64,000 bases of DNA from assembly GCF_029945895.1 (NCBI RefSeq), contig NZ_JAQSDL010000043.1, forward strand, positions 186,001-250,000. The letters are read 5' to 3'. Numbering within the stretch: the stretch's first letter is position 1; every line of letters starts with the position of its first letter. Positions 41,988 to 51,066 of this stretch are shown here, in pieces. The notes below the pieces were generated by a model that did not search any database, had not been told where the DNA came from, and saw only the letters and a program-made list of their open reading frames with translations. This DNA is from Polaromonas sp. (GTDB lineage: Bacteria; Pseudomonadota; Gammaproteobacteria; Burkholderiales; Burkholderiaceae_C). The translations under genes were made by a program, and so were the position numbers.

Positions 41988-42365
41988 ATGAACAGGCGTC
42001 TGATTCCCCACGCCGCCGTTGCCCTGGTGGCGATTGAACATGTCTATATCCTGATTCTGGAAATGTTCTTCTGGAACAAACCACTCGGGATGAAAACCTT
42101 CAATCTCACGCAGGAGTTTGCCGATGCGAGCCAGGCCCTGGCGGCCAACCAGGGGCTGTACAACGGCTTTCTCGCGGCGGGCCTTTTCTTCGGGCTGTTC
42201 ACGGGCAACCGCACGTTCAAGCTTTTCTTCCTGGCGTGCGTGATCGTGGCTGGCGTCTTTGGGGCAGCCACGGCCGCACCGAAGATCTTCTTTACCCAGG
42301 CCCTGCCTGCGATCATCGCGCTGGTATTGGTCCTGTGGCTGGACAGGCCTGCGGCCAGAAATTAG
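41988..42365 (+). CDS. DUF1304 small membrane protein
   Basis: 125-residue protein with four predicted transmembrane segments ('AAVALVAIEHVYILILEMFFW', then 'GLYNGFLAAGLFFGLF', 'LFFLACVIVAGVFGA', 'ALPAIIALVLVLWL'). This is the DUF1304 pattern; function unknown. Its position 8 bases after ohr and before a terminator makes it part of the OhrR regulon by inference. Confidence 0.8.
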   Translation: MNRRLIPHAAVALVAIEHVYILILEMFFWNKPLGMKTFNLTQEFADASQALAANQGLYNGFLAAGLFFGLFTGNRTFKLFFLACVIVAGVFGAATAAPKIFFTQALPAIIALVLVLWLDRPAARN

Positions 42366-42385
42366 GCGCCCCTGTCGCCAAAGCG

Positions 42386-42415
42386 GCCCGCCGGTCTTGA
42401 ACCGGCGGGCTTTTT
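42386..42415 (+). terminator. Intrinsic terminator of the ohrR-ohr-DUF1304 operon
   Basis: Perfect 10-bp stem GCCCGCCGGT/ACCGGCGGGC, loop CTTGA, followed by TTTTT (42411-42415). Confidence 0.93.
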
Positions 42416-42431
42416 CGCTTAAGTTGCCGAC

Positions 42432-43517
42432 ATGAGCACCACCACCTTTCTTGTTCGCAAAAACGATCTGGCCAACACGCGGCTGGCAACGGCACAAGAC
42501 ACGCCACTGGCCGATGGCCAGGTGCGTGTGCGGGTCGAAGCCTTTGCACTGACGTCCAACAACATCACTTACGCCGCCTTTGGCGACGCGATGAACTACT
42601 GGCAGTTCTTCCCCACCGGCGAAGAAGGCTGGGGCACCATCCCGGTCTGGGGTTTTGGCAGTGTGGTGCAGTCGCTGCACCCGGGTGTGGCGGTGGGCGA
42701 GCGGCTGTACGGCTACTACCCCATGGCCTCGGCCACCGTGCTCACGCCCGCGCGCCTGAACACCGCCGGTTTTCACGACGGCGCGCCGCACCGGCGCGAA
42801 CTGCACCCTGTCTACAACCAGTATCTGCGCTGCAGTGCCGACCCGTTTTACACACCCGAGACCGAAGACATCCAGGCCTTGCTGCGGCCGCTGTTCATCA
42901 CCTCCTTCCTGATTGACGACTTTCTGGCCGACAACGATTTTTTCGGCGCCCGGACCATGCTGCTGTCCAGCGCATCGAGCAAGACCGCTTACGGCACAGC
43001 CTTCCAGCTGGCCCAGCGCCCCGGTATCGAAGTCATCGGCCTGACCTCCCCGGGCAATGTCGCCTTTTGCGAAAGCCTGGGTTGCTACAGCCGGGTGCTG
43101 ACGTATGAGCAGCTCGACCAGATTTCTGCCGATGCGCCGTGCATTTACGTGGACTTTGCCGGCAACGCCGGGCTGCGCCTTGCCATCCACAGCCGCTTTG
43201 CGAACCTGAAGTACAGCTGCTCCATAGGCGGCACCCATGTGGCCGAGCTTGGCGGCGCCCGGGATCTGCCGGGTCCGCGCGCCACCCTGTTTTTTGCGCC
43301 GGCGCAGATCAAGAAGCGCAGCGCCGACTGGGGCGCGGAGGGTCTGGGCCAGCGCCTGGTGCAGGCGTGGCAGACGTTCAGCCAGCGCGCGACACAATCA
43401 CCCTCGCCCTGGCTGATCACACAGCACCACCAGGGCGCGGCCGCCGTCGCCGCGGCCTACCAGCAGGTGCTGGCCGGCCAGGGCGACCCGCACATCGGGC
43501 ATATCCTGACGCTCTGA
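42432..43517 (+). CDS. DUF2855 family protein
   Basis: 361-residue protein matching DUF2855: 'VRVEAFALTSNNITYAAFGDAMNYWQFFP', 'GWGTIPVWGFG', 'SSASSKTAYGTAFQL'. The layout resembles a medium-chain dehydrogenase (GroES-like N-half, Rossmann-like second half 'VIGLTSPGNVAFCESLG'), but the classical glycine motif and zinc ligands are not obvious. Function is unknown. It starts 16 bases after the ohr-operon terminator, so its promoter overlaps the terminator or read-through is used. Confidence 0.8.
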   Translation: MSTTTFLVRKNDLANTRLATAQDTPLADGQVRVRVEAFALTSNNITYAAFGDAMNYWQFFPTGEEGWGTIPVWGFGSVVQSLHPGVAVGERLYGYYPMASATVLTPARLNTAGFHDGAPHRRELHPVYNQYLRCSADPFYTPETEDIQALLRPLFITSFLIDDFLADNDFFGARTMLLSSASSKTAYGTAFQLAQRPGIEVIGLTSPGNVAFCESLGCYSRVLTYEQLDQISADAPCIYVDFAGNAGLRLAIHSRFANLKYSCSIGGTHVAELGGARDLPGPRATLFFAPAQIKKRSADWGAEGLGQRLVQAWQTFSQRATQSPSPWLITQHHQGAAAVAAAYQQVLAGQGDPHIGHILTL

Positions 43518-43540
43518 CGCGTCCGGGGGCAAGGTCAGGT

Positions 43541-43605
43541 CGCTATTATTTCAATAGCTGCTTGCGCATACCCATCAAGGGCTGGAGCCACTTTTTACTT
43601 GAAAT
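43541..43605 (+). repeat. Dispersed intergenic repeat, family A, copy 6
   Basis: 'gctattatttcaatagctg', 'cttgcgcatacccatcaagg', 'gctggagccactttttac'. The longest and cleanest copy in the window. It sits just upstream of srkA. Confidence 0.7.
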
Positions 43606-43641
43606 TTCGGGGCAGATCCGGATTACAACGACAATGGGGGC

Positions 43642-44691
43642 ATGACCGAACAACCCCTGGCCGCGCCGACCCCGGAGGCCGTCCATGCCTACGAAAAACT
43701 CACGCCCGACGTGGTGCTGGACGCGCTGGCCAGCGTGGGTCTGTATGGCGACGGCCGGCTGATGGCGCTGTCCAGCTACGAAAACCGCGTCTACCAGGTC
43801 CACCTGGAAGCGCCGGCGGGCACGGGCTCTGCGGCGGGTGACATCGTGGTCGTCAAGTTCTACCGGCCCGGGCGCTGGAGCGACCCGCAGATTCTCGAAG
43901 AACATGAATTTGCCGCCGAACTGATGGCGGCGGAAATTCCCGTCGTGGGCGCCCTGGCGCTGGGCGGAAGCACCCTGCACCACTTCAACGGCTTCAGCTT
44001 CAGCGTCTCGCCGCGCCGCGGCGGCCGGCGGCCCGAGCTGGAGGATTTCAGCGTGCTCGAATGGATTGGCCGCTTCCTGGCGCGCATCCACACGGTCGGC
44101 AGCGCCACGCCCTTCAAACACCGGCCCGCGCTGACCCTGCAGACCTTTGGTTTGGCCAGCCGCGACCTGCTGCTGGCGGGCAACCACCTGCCGCTGGACA
44201 TGGAATCGCGCTGGCTCAAGGCCTTTGAAGAAGCCATGAACGTGGCACAAGCGGTTTTTGAAAGCGTAGGAGACATCCGCACACTGCGCCTGCACGGCGA
44301 CTGCCACCCCGGCAACATCCTGTGGACGCCCGAGGGCCTGGAAGGCGCCGGCCCGCACTTTGTCGACCTCGACGACGCACGCAGCGGCCCGGCGGTGCAG
44401 GACTTGTGGATGTTGCTCTCCGGGGAGCGCGCGCAGTGTCTGCAGCAACTCGGCGCCCTGGTGGATGGGTACGAGGAATTCCGCGAGTTCGATCGCCGCG
44501 AGCTGGCGCTGATCGAGCCGCTGCGCACCCTGCGCCTGGTGCACTACAGCGCCTGGCTGGCCCAGCGCTGGCACGACCCGATCTTCCCGATCAACTTCCC
44601 CTGGTTCGGCTCCAGCGACTACTGGAAAGGCCAGGTCAACATGCTGGAAGAACAGACGGAAGCCATGCAGGAAGCGCCGCTGGTGGCGTAA
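43642..44691 (+). CDS. srkA: Stress response kinase A (SrkA/YihE-type)
   Basis: 349-residue aminoglycoside-phosphotransferase-fold Ser/Thr kinase. Residues: K72 in 'VVVKFYRPGRW', catalytic 'LHGDCHPGN' (D220, N225) and metal-binding 'FVDLDDA' (D243 region). E. coli SrkA counteracts envelope and redox stress and delays death. The end 'WFGSSDYWKGQV' is characteristic. It stands after a family A repeat, with the GNAT gene 31 bases downstream. Confidence 0.9.
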   Translation: MTEQPLAAPTPEAVHAYEKLTPDVVLDALASVGLYGDGRLMALSSYENRVYQVHLEAPAGTGSAAGDIVVVKFYRPGRWSDPQILEEHEFAAELMAAEIPVVGALALGGSTLHHFNGFSFSVSPRRGGRRPELEDFSVLEWIGRFLARIHTVGSATPFKHRPALTLQTFGLASRDLLLAGNHLPLDMESRWLKAFEEAMNVAQAVFESVGDIRTLRLHGDCHPGNILWTPEGLEGAGPHFVDLDDARSGPAVQDLWMLLSGERAQCLQQLGALVDGYEEFREFDRRELALIEPLRTLRLVHYSAWLAQRWHDPIFPINFPWFGSSDYWKGQVNMLEEQTEAMQEAPLVA

Positions 44692-44722
44692 TAATTTTCC
44701 AGATCCATTTTCGGGAGAAACC

Positions 44723-45256
44723 ATGTCCGCCGAATCCTCTGCCCACACCATTCGCCGCCTGAAAACCGTCACCGACAGCCAGTTGCAGTCGCTGGCCAGG
44801 CTGCTGATCGATTGTGTGGAAGGTGGCGCCTCCGTGAGTTTCATGCATCCCCTGCCCATGTCCAGGGCTCTGGCCTTCTGGCGCGGTGTGGCGGACAGCG
44901 CAGCCCGGAGTGAACGGGCGCTGCTGGTGGCCGAAGATGGCGCAGGCATCGTGGGTACCGTGCAGGTGGTGCTGGATCAGCCCGAGAATCAACCGCACCG
45001 CGCCGACGTGGCAAAAATGCTGGTGCATCGCCGGGCGCGGCGCCAGGGTCTGGGTGAAGCACTGATGCAGGCTGCCGAGCAGGTGGCGCGCGAATATGGC
45101 AAAACCCTGCTGGTGCTGGACACTGCCAGCGATGATGCCGAGCGACTCTATGCGCGGCTGGGCTGGCAACGCTGCGGGGTGATTCCGGGTTACGCGCTTT
45201 TCCCGAACGGCGAGCCGTGCGATACGACTTACTTCTACCGCTCGCTCAACCACTGA
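44723..45256 (+). CDS. GNAT-family N-acetyltransferase
   Basis: 177-residue acetyltransferase. The acetyl-CoA loop is 'VHRRARRQGLGEALMQAAE' (R-x-x-G-x-G type), followed by 'LLVLDTASDDAERLYARLGW'. The C-terminal 'PNGEPCDTTYFYRSL' is shared by a proteobacterial subgroup related to antibiotic acetyltransferases. The substrate is unknown. ATG 44723 has GGGAGAAA upstream. The MATE pump gene begins 19 bases later, so a resistance-type pairing is possible. Confidence 0.85.
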   Translation: MSAESSAHTIRRLKTVTDSQLQSLARLLIDCVEGGASVSFMHPLPMSRALAFWRGVADSAARSERALLVAEDGAGIVGTVQVVLDQPENQPHRADVAKMLVHRRARRQGLGEALMQAAEQVAREYGKTLLVLDTASDDAERLYARLGWQRCGVIPGYALFPNGEPCDTTYFYRSLNH

Positions 45257-45275
45257 ATTCGGCCCATCGCTGCCC

Positions 45276-46646
45276 ATGCCAGAGAGCAAAACGGAATCCG
45301 CCCCAGACCGACCACTCTGGAAGACCTTTCTGGTTTTCCTCAGCCCGCTGATCCTGACCAACATGCTGAACGCCCTGTCGGGCACGCTCAACAACATTTA
45401 TGTGGGGCAGATGCTGGGTGTCGGTGCACTGGCGGCCGTCGCCAGTTTCTTCCCCCTGCTGCTGTTTTTCATTTCCTTCGTGATCGGCCTGGGTGCAGGC
45501 GCATCCGTTCTGACCGGCCAAGCCTGGGGCGCCAGGGATGTCGACAAGGTGCGTGCCATTGCCGGCACGGTACTTTGCGCAGGCTTTTTGCTTGGCGTGG
45601 TGGTCGGGCTGTGCGGCATGCTGCTGGCCGAGCCCATCATGCGCCTGCTGGGCACGCCGGCGGATGTGCTGCCCCAGGCCATCGCCTATGCCCGGGTGAT
45701 GATGGCTGCCTTGCCGCTGATGTTTGTCTCCATGCTGACAGCAGCGGTGCTCCGCGGCGTGGGCGATACCGTCACCCCCCTGTTGTCGCTGGCGGTCTCC
45801 TCGAGCATCATTCTCATGCTGACCCCGGCCCTGATCCAGGGATGGTTCGGCCTGCCGGCACTGGGCGTGACCGGCGGTGCCTGGGCCACGCTGGTGTCGA
45901 TGGCGCTGGCCCTGCTCTGGGTGGCCTGGTACCTGAAGCGGCGCGGCCGGACCATTGCACCGGACAAGGATTTCTGGCGGCATGTGCGTCTTCAAAGGAA
46001 ATTCCTGAAGCCCGTCGTCCGGCTGGGCTTTCCCACCGGGCTGTTCTTCATCACCGGCTCAGTGGCAGACCTCGCCCTGTTGCGCCTGGTCAACGGCTAT
46101 GGCTCCCATGCCACGGCCGCCTGGGGAGCCGTCAGCCAGGTCATGGCCTATGTCCAGTTTCCCGCCATGTCGATCGCGATTGCGGCGTCGGTGCTGGCGG
46201 CGCAGGCCATCGGTGCGGGACGGCTGCACCAGATCGACAGCGTGACCCGCGTCGGGCTGGGCATGAACATCGCCATCACCGGCGGTCTGGCAGTGGGCGT
46301 GCTGGTGTTTGCGAGGACCATCGTCGGGCTGTTCATCACCGACCCGGCGGTGGTCACCCTGGCGGCCGGGCTGCTGCACATCACCGTGTGGGCCAGCCTG
46401 ATTTTCGGCCTGGCCAGTGTGTTCACGTCCGTCATGCGCGCCAGCGGCACGGTGCTGGTGCCCACGCTCATCTCGCTGGGCTGCCTGAGCCTGTTGCTGT
46501 TCCCGCTGGGCTGGGCGTTCAGCCAGACTTTCGGGCTGCGCGGCATCTGGATGAGTTACCCAGCCACCTACGCGGTAGCACTGCTGCTGCAGACGGCCTA
46601 CTTCTTCGTGGTGTGGAAGAAGAAATCGATTCGAAAAATGGTGTGA
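45276..46646 (+). CDS. MATE-family multidrug/metabolite efflux transporter
   Basis: 456-residue inner-membrane protein with about 12 hydrophobic segments in two similar halves. Landmarks are 'FLSPLILTNMLNALSGTLNNIYVGQMLGVGALAAVA' at the start and 'GLGAGASVLTGQAWGARD' after TM2. This is the Na+ or H+-driven MATE exporter family; the substrate is unknown. It is convergent with the acyl-CoA dehydrogenase gene, with 16 bases between the stops. Confidence 0.88.
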   Translation: MPESKTESAPDRPLWKTFLVFLSPLILTNMLNALSGTLNNIYVGQMLGVGALAAVASFFPLLLFFISFVIGLGAGASVLTGQAWGARDVDKVRAIAGTVLCAGFLLGVVVGLCGMLLAEPIMRLLGTPADVLPQAIAYARVMMAALPLMFVSMLTAAVLRGVGDTVTPLLSLAVSSSIILMLTPALIQGWFGLPALGVTGGAWATLVSMALALLWVAWYLKRRGRTIAPDKDFWRHVRLQRKFLKPVVRLGFPTGLFFITGSVADLALLRLVNGYGSHATAAWGAVSQVMAYVQFPAMSIAIAASVLAAQAIGAGRLHQIDSVTRVGLGMNIAITGGLAVGVLVFARTIVGLFITDPAVVTLAAGLLHITVWASLIFGLASVFTSVMRASGTVLVPTLISLGCLSLLLFPLGWAFSQTFGLRGIWMSYPATYAVALLLQTAYFFVVWKKKSIRKMV

Positions 46647-46662
46647 GCTGTCCGCCGCGGCG

Positions 46663-47958
46663 CTAACGGATGCGCGGCGGCGCCTGCAACTGCCCGGGCG
46701 TGGTGAAGTAGGCGGCGGTGCTGCCCGCGCGCGCCTTCGCCTGCGCCAGTTCGTGCCGAGCCACGGTGCGCAAATGCACCTCGTCGGGCCCGTCCATCAG
46801 GTGCAGGGCCCGGCCCCAGGTCCAGAAATAGGCCAGCGGGGTATCGGGTGACAGGCCCATGGCACCGAAGGCCTGCATGGCACGGTCTACCACCCGCGTC
46901 TGCAGCCGCGCTGCCACCACCTTGATCGCAGCCACGCGTGCGCGCAGTTGCGCCGCGTCATCCTTGCCTTCGTCAAGCGCCCAGGCCGCGTGAAGAATCA
47001 GCAGGCGCGCCTGGTCGATCTCGATGCGCGACTCGGCCATCCACTCCTGCACGTTGGAAAAATCCGAAAGGTATTTCCCGAAGGCCTGGCGCTCCAGCGT
47101 GCGCTCCGTGGCCAGCTCCAGTGCCAGCTCGCACTGGCCGATGGTGCGCATGCAGTGGTGCACCCGCCCGGGCCCGAGCCGTGCCTGCGCCATGGCAAAA
47201 CCCTCGCCCCAGCCGCCCAGCAGGTGGTCCAGTGGTACGCGCACGTCGCGCAGCAGAATTTCACAATGCCCTTCAGGCGCATGGTGGTGAACCACGGAAA
47301 TATTGCGCAACACCTGTAGACCCGGCGTGTTCATGGGCACCAGCACCATGCTGTGCCGGTGGTGCGCGCCGGCCGGCTCACCCTCGCCTTGCGCTTCGTC
47401 ATTACGGCACATGACGACCAGCAACCGGCAGTTCGGGTGCGCAGCACCCGTGATGAACCACTTGCGGCCGTTGAGTACCAGTTGGCCACCCTCGCGCCGC
47501 ACGGTGGTCTGCAGATTGGTCGGGTCGGACGAAGCCACGTCGGGCTCGGACATCGCAAAGGCAGACCGGATGCGGCCCTCCAGCAGCGGCCTCAGCCACT
47601 GAGCGCGCTGGCCGGGCGTGGCAAAGCGGTGCAGCAGTTCCATGTTGCCGGTGTCGGGGGCGCTGCAATTGAACACCTCCGCGGCCCAGGGCAGTCGGCC
47701 CATGGTCTCCGCCAGTGGCGCATAGTCAAGGTGGCCCAGGCGCGTGCCGGGCTCGTCCTCCTGCAGGCCGGGCAAAAACAGGTTCCACAAGCCCGCCTCG
47801 CGTGCCAGAGCCTTGAGGCCTTCGAGAAAAAGCGGCGGATAAATCCCCTCCTGCACCGAGCGATGCCAGGCTGCGTTGTAGGGCAGCAGGTATTGCTGCA
47901 TGAAGGCTTCGAGCTGTTGACGCAGCGCCAGCGCCCTGGGAGAGTGATTGAAGTCCAT
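46663..47958 (-). CDS. Acyl-CoA dehydrogenase family protein (ACAD10/11-like)
   Basis: 431-residue flavoenzyme. 'RSAFAMSEPDVASSDPTNLQTTVRREGGQLVLNGRKWFITGA' (landmark: SEPDVASSD) is the FAD/substrate segment, and 'RQAFGKYLSDFSNVQEWMAE' and 'QAFGAMGLSPDTPLAYFW' lie in the C-terminal helical domain. It belongs to the ACAD10/11-type group often acting on branched or long acyl-CoAs. Start ATG 47958 ('MDFNHSPRAL') fits the family; ATG 47982 is an alternative. It lies 56 bases downstream of ubiD on the same strand and might be read from that operon. Confidence 0.87.
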   Translation of the reverse strand: MDFNHSPRALALRQQLEAFMQQYLLPYNAAWHRSVQEGIYPPLFLEGLKALAREAGLWNLFLPGLQEDEPGTRLGHLDYAPLAETMGRLPWAAEVFNCSAPDTGNMELLHRFATPGQRAQWLRPLLEGRIRSAFAMSEPDVASSDPTNLQTTVRREGGQLVLNGRKWFITGAAHPNCRLLVVMCRNDEAQGEGEPAGAHHRHSMVLVPMNTPGLQVLRNISVVHHHAPEGHCEILLRDVRVPLDHLLGGWGEGFAMAQARLGPGRVHHCMRTIGQCELALELATERTLERQAFGKYLSDFSNVQEWMAESRIEIDQARLLILHAAWALDEGKDDAAQLRARVAAIKVVAARLQTRVVDRAMQAFGAMGLSPDTPLAYFWTWGRALHLMDGPDEVHLRTVARHELAQAKARAGSTAAYFTTPGQLQAPPRIR

Positions 47959-48014
47959 GAGGCATTGTGCGATTCGGGTCATCCGCTGTCAGAACGCAGG
48001 CGACACCGCGCCCT

Positions 48015-49499
48015 TCACAGCCCCAGGGACTGAAAGATCCCGTCCATGCGCGCCTGCACCGCCGGGTCCATGACGATGGGACGACCCCATTCGCGCTGGG
48101 TTTCGCCGGGCCATTTGTTCGTCGCGTCCAGTCCCATCTTGCTGCCCAGACCGCTCACTGGCGAGGCGAAGTCCAGGTAGTCGATAGGGGTGTTTTCTAT
48201 CAACATGGTGTCGCGCGCCGGGTCCATGCGGGTGGTCAGGGCCCAGACCACCTCGCGCCAGTCGCGCACATCCACGTCATCGTCCACCACGACCACCAAC
48301 TTGGTGTACATGAACTGGCGCAAATGGCTCCACACGCCCATCATCACGCGCCGTGCGTGGCCAGGGTAGGCCTTCTTGATGCGCACCAGGGCCATGCGGT
48401 AGCTGCAGCCTTCCGGCGGCAGGTAGAAGTCGGTGATTTCGGGAAACTGTCTCTGCAGCAGGGGAATGAACAGCTCGTTCAGGGCCATGCCGAGCACGGC
48501 AGGCTCGTCCGGTGGTTTGCCGGTGTAGGTGGAGTGGTAAATCGGGTCGCGCCGCAAGGTGATGCGGTCCACCGTGAACACCGGAAACGAGGCCTGCTCG
48601 TTGTAATACCCCGTGTGGTCGCCGAAGGGGCCTTCCAGCGCGTGCTGGTAGCCGGTGGCGTGGCCGGCATCCGGATAGATGTGGCCCTCGAGCACGATCT
48701 CGGCGGTGGCCGGAACACGCAAACCGCTGCCCAGCGCCTGCACGACGTCGGTGCGTGCGCCGCGCAGCAGGCCGGCGAACTGGTACTCGGACAGGCTGTC
48801 GGGGACCGGGGTCACCGCGCCGAGGATGGTGGCCGGATCAGCTCCCAGGGCAACGGCCACGGGATAAGGCTGGCCCGGGTTCGCCGCCCCATGGTCGCGA
48901 AAATCGAGTGCGCCGCCGCGGTGCGCCAGCCAGCGCATGATGAGCTGGTTGCGTGAGAGCACCTGCTGGCGGTAAATGCCCAGGTTCTGCCGTGGCTTGT
49001 GCGGCCCCTGGGTGATCACCAGGCCCCAGGTGATCAGGGGTGCGATGTCGCCGGGCCAACAGTGTTGCACCGGCAGGCGCGCCAGATCGACATCAGCACC
49101 TTCCCAGACCACATCCTGGCAGGGCGCTGAACGCAATTCACGCGGCGCCATGTGCCACAGGGTTTTGAGCAGCCCGCCCAGGCCGAGCATGTCTTTCAGC
49201 CCTTTGGGCGCCTCAGGCTCCTTGAGGGCGGCAAGCACCTCGCCAAAGGAACGCAGCGCGCGCAGGTCGCTCACACCCATGGCGCGCGCCACACGCGCAG
49301 GCGTGCCGAACAGGTTGGCCAGCACCGGCATGTGATGTCCGGTGGGTTGTTCGAACAACAGGGCCGGTCCGCCAGCGCGCAGGACGCGGTCGCACAGTAC
49401 CGTCATTTCCAGGTGCGGCGACACTGGCTCGGCCACGCGGCGCAGGTCGCCTGTCTGCTCGAGCTGGGCCATGAAATCGCGCAGGTCGCGGTAGCGCAT
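48015..49499 (-). CDS. ubiD: 4-hydroxy-3-polyprenylbenzoate decarboxylase UbiD
   Basis: 494-residue prenylated-FMN-dependent decarboxylase of ubiquinone synthesis. The start '[22 protein letters not shown]' and '[44 protein letters not shown]' (landmark: TRMDP...SKMG) are diagnostic. Length matches E. coli UbiD. It is the last gene of the ubiU-...-ubiD operon and starts 3 bases after ubiX, which makes its cofactor. Confidence 0.95.
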   Translation of the reverse strand: MRYRDLRDFMAQLEQTGDLRRVAEPVSPHLEMTVLCDRVLRAGGPALLFEQPTGHHMPVLANLFGTPARVARAMGVSDLRALRSFGEVLAALKEPEAPKGLKDMLGLGGLLKTLWHMAPRELRSAPCQDVVWEGADVDLARLPVQHCWPGDIAPLITWGLVITQGPHKPRQNLGIYRQQVLSRNQLIMRWLAHRGGALDFRDHGAANPGQPYPVAVALGADPATILGAVTPVPDSLSEYQFAGLLRGARTDVVQALGSGLRVPATAEIVLEGHIYPDAGHATGYQHALEGPFGDHTGYYNEQASFPVFTVDRITLRRDPIYHSTYTGKPPDEPAVLGMALNELFIPLLQRQFPEITDFYLPPEGCSYRMALVRIKKAYPGHARRVMMGVWSHLRQFMYTKLVVVVDDDVDVRDWREVVWALTTRMDPARDTMLIENTPIDYLDFASPVSGLGSKMGLDATNKWPGETQREWGRPIVMDPAVQARMDGIFQSLGL

Positions 49500-49502
49500 G
49501 GG

Positions 49503-50114
49503 TCAGGTTCCGGCCGTGGCCGGAGACCGTCCGTCCCAGCGCGGGGCCAGGTCGTGCGGCAGGTCCAGCAGGTCCAGCACACGCGCCACGCTGCCGTCCA
49601 CCAACTCCGCCACCGACTGCGGGCGCTGGTAGAACGCCGGCATGGGCGGACAGATAATGGCGCCCATTTCGGTCGCGCTGACCATGTTGCGCAGGTGACC
49701 CAGGTGCAGCGGTGATTCGCGCACCATCAGCACCAGCCGTCGGCGCTCCTTTAGCACCACATCGGCGGCGCGCGTGATGAGGTTGTCCGCCAGCCCGTGC
49801 GCCACGGCGGCCAGCGTACGCATTGAACACGGCGCCACCACCATGGCACTGCATAAAAAAGAGCCGCTGGCAATGGAGGCGCCCACATCGTACGCATCGT
49901 GCACCTGGTCGGCCAGGGCTTCGACGGCGACGCGGTTCATGCCCTGTTCCTGGTCGAGGTTGCGCCAGCCCGCGTCGGACACCACCAGGTGGGCTTCGAT
50001 CTCCGCCATGGCATGAAGCACCTGCAGCAGGCGCGTGCCGTACACCGCGCCGCTGGCCCCGGAAATCGCCACAATGATCCGGCGGGGTGAAAGTGCGCGG
50101 TCACCGGGGGTCAT
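49503..50114 (-). CDS. ubiX: Flavin prenyltransferase UbiX
   Basis: 203-residue enzyme that makes prenylated FMN for UbiD. 'IIVAISGASGAVYGTRLL' is the FMN-binding loop, 'MVVAPCSMRTLAAVAHGLADNLITRAADVVLKERRRLVLMVRESPL' (landmark: APCSM...RESPL) is the core, and 'MPAFYQRPQ' holds the prenyl-site residues. ATG 50114 is chosen; the upstream open frame lies inside the DGC gene. It overlaps the DGC gene by 14 bases. Confidence 0.94.
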   Translation of the reverse strand: MTPGDRALSPRRIIVAISGASGAVYGTRLLQVLHAMAEIEAHLVVSDAGWRNLDQEQGMNRVAVEALADQVHDAYDVGASIASGSFLCSAMVVAPCSMRTLAAVAHGLADNLITRAADVVLKERRRLVLMVRESPLHLGHLRNMVSATEMGAIICPPMPAFYQRPQSVAELVDGSVARVLDLLDLPHDLAPRWDGRSPATAGT

Positions 50115-50535
50115 GCTCGCCCGTTCCTGTGGCGGCAGCCCCGCTACCGGGAGGGGCCGCACGCAGCGGCGCCGCCAGCAGGTCGGCCGCCACCCGCTCG
50201 AGCACCAGCGCCGCCTGCGCGGGATCGAAGTCCTCATGCGTGCGTTTTTTGACACCGTATTGCTGAAGCGGGTAATGCCGGTCAGCCGTGATGCCATGGC
50301 GCGCCAGCACACTTTTCACGCAGGCCAGCGGGCAGCCGTCGAGTGCGATGACGGGCCGCCCGGATCGCACGATTTTCATCAGATGCGGCACGTCGCCACC
50401 CACCCCGGCAATGCAGGACATCTCGGCGACGCCGCGCCTGTCCAGCTGCAGCGCCACCTGGTTGGCCAGCTGCGCGGCGCTGGAGCATCCCGAACAGGAA
50501 TAGACCAGCGGCAAACTGCGCCTATCCTCAGTCAT
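50101..50535 (-). CDS. DGC-domain putative zinc-binding protein
   Basis: 144-residue protein with the DGC pattern: 'PLVYSCSGCSSAAQLANQVALQLDRRG', 'SCIAGVGGDV' and 'IALDGCPLACVKSVLARHGI'. It has five conserved-looking cysteines and a DGCPLAC motif. The family is annotated as putative zinc-binding; its function is not established and I know of no defined ubiquinone role. Here it overlaps ubiT by 8 bases and ubiX by 14, inside a dedicated anaerobic ubiquinone operon. ATG 50535 is chosen; 50550 (MQEKTM) is also possible. Confidence 0.75.
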   Translation of the reverse strand: MTEDRRSLPLVYSCSGCSSAAQLANQVALQLDRRGVAEMSCIAGVGGDVPHLMKIVRSGRPVIALDGCPLACVKSVLARHGITADRHYPLQQYGVKKRTHEDFDPAQAALVLERVAADLLAAPLRAAPPGSGAAATGTGEHDPR

Positions 50536-51052
50536 GGTTTTTTCCTGCATGCTGACGCGGGCCGACACCGGCCGACCGTTGCCGTGGCCCCAGGCGTGCC
50601 AGCAGCTGGAGCGGCGCCCACTGCTGCAGGTCGAGCACCGGCAACTCCAGGGCATCGAGCGCGTTCTTGACGACCAGGCCCAGTTCGGTGTCGCCCTCCA
50701 TGGCAAGGCGGCGGCTGAAAAAGAGCGTGTCCGGGTCTTCCTGGCGCTGCGCCAGGCGCATGAAATCGTGGGCGCTGGCACTGATAGCCAGGTCGGTGAT
50801 CTGCTGCCGGGGACAGGCGGCAAAGCGCTGCCCTGTCCAGGAAAAATCAAACGTCAGGCGCGCGTCACGCACGTGGATGCGAAGCTTCTTGTGCAGCAGC
50901 AGGCGGCCCACATCGGCCGGCAGCTGGTGCGCCAGGCCCAGGTTCAGCGCGCTCACCAGGAGAACCGAGCCGGGATAAGCCGGCAGGCGCTGCAGCAGCG
51001 AACCGAGGGCTGGCGGCAAAACAAGGGGAGGAGATGAGGAAAGGGGTTTCAT
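50528..51052 (-). CDS. ubiT: Anaerobic ubiquinone synthesis accessory lipid carrier UbiT (SCP2 domain)
   Basis: 174-residue SCP2-type sterol-carrier-fold protein. 'LLVSALNLGLAHQLPADVGRLLLHKKLRIHVRDARLTFDFSW' (landmark: ALNL, HKKLRIHV) and 'ISASAHDFMRLAQRQEDPDTLFFSRRLAMEGDTELGLVVKN' (landmark: DTLFFSRRL.MEGDTELG) match E. coli UbiT/YhbT. It binds prenylated intermediates and replaces UbiJ when oxygen is absent. ATG 51052 is chosen over an upstream start at 51133 because 'MKPL' begins just before the fold. It overlaps the DGC gene by 8 bases and follows trhA by 14. Confidence 0.9.
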   Translation of the reverse strand: MKPLSSSPPLVLPPALGSLLQRLPAYPGSVLLVSALNLGLAHQLPADVGRLLLHKKLRIHVRDARLTFDFSWTGQRFAACPRQQITDLAISASAHDFMRLAQRQEDPDTLFFSRRLAMEGDTELGLVVKNALDALELPVLDLQQWAPLQLLARLGPRQRSAGVGPRQHAGKNHD

Positions 51053-51066
51053 GGTGGTCCGCAGAG

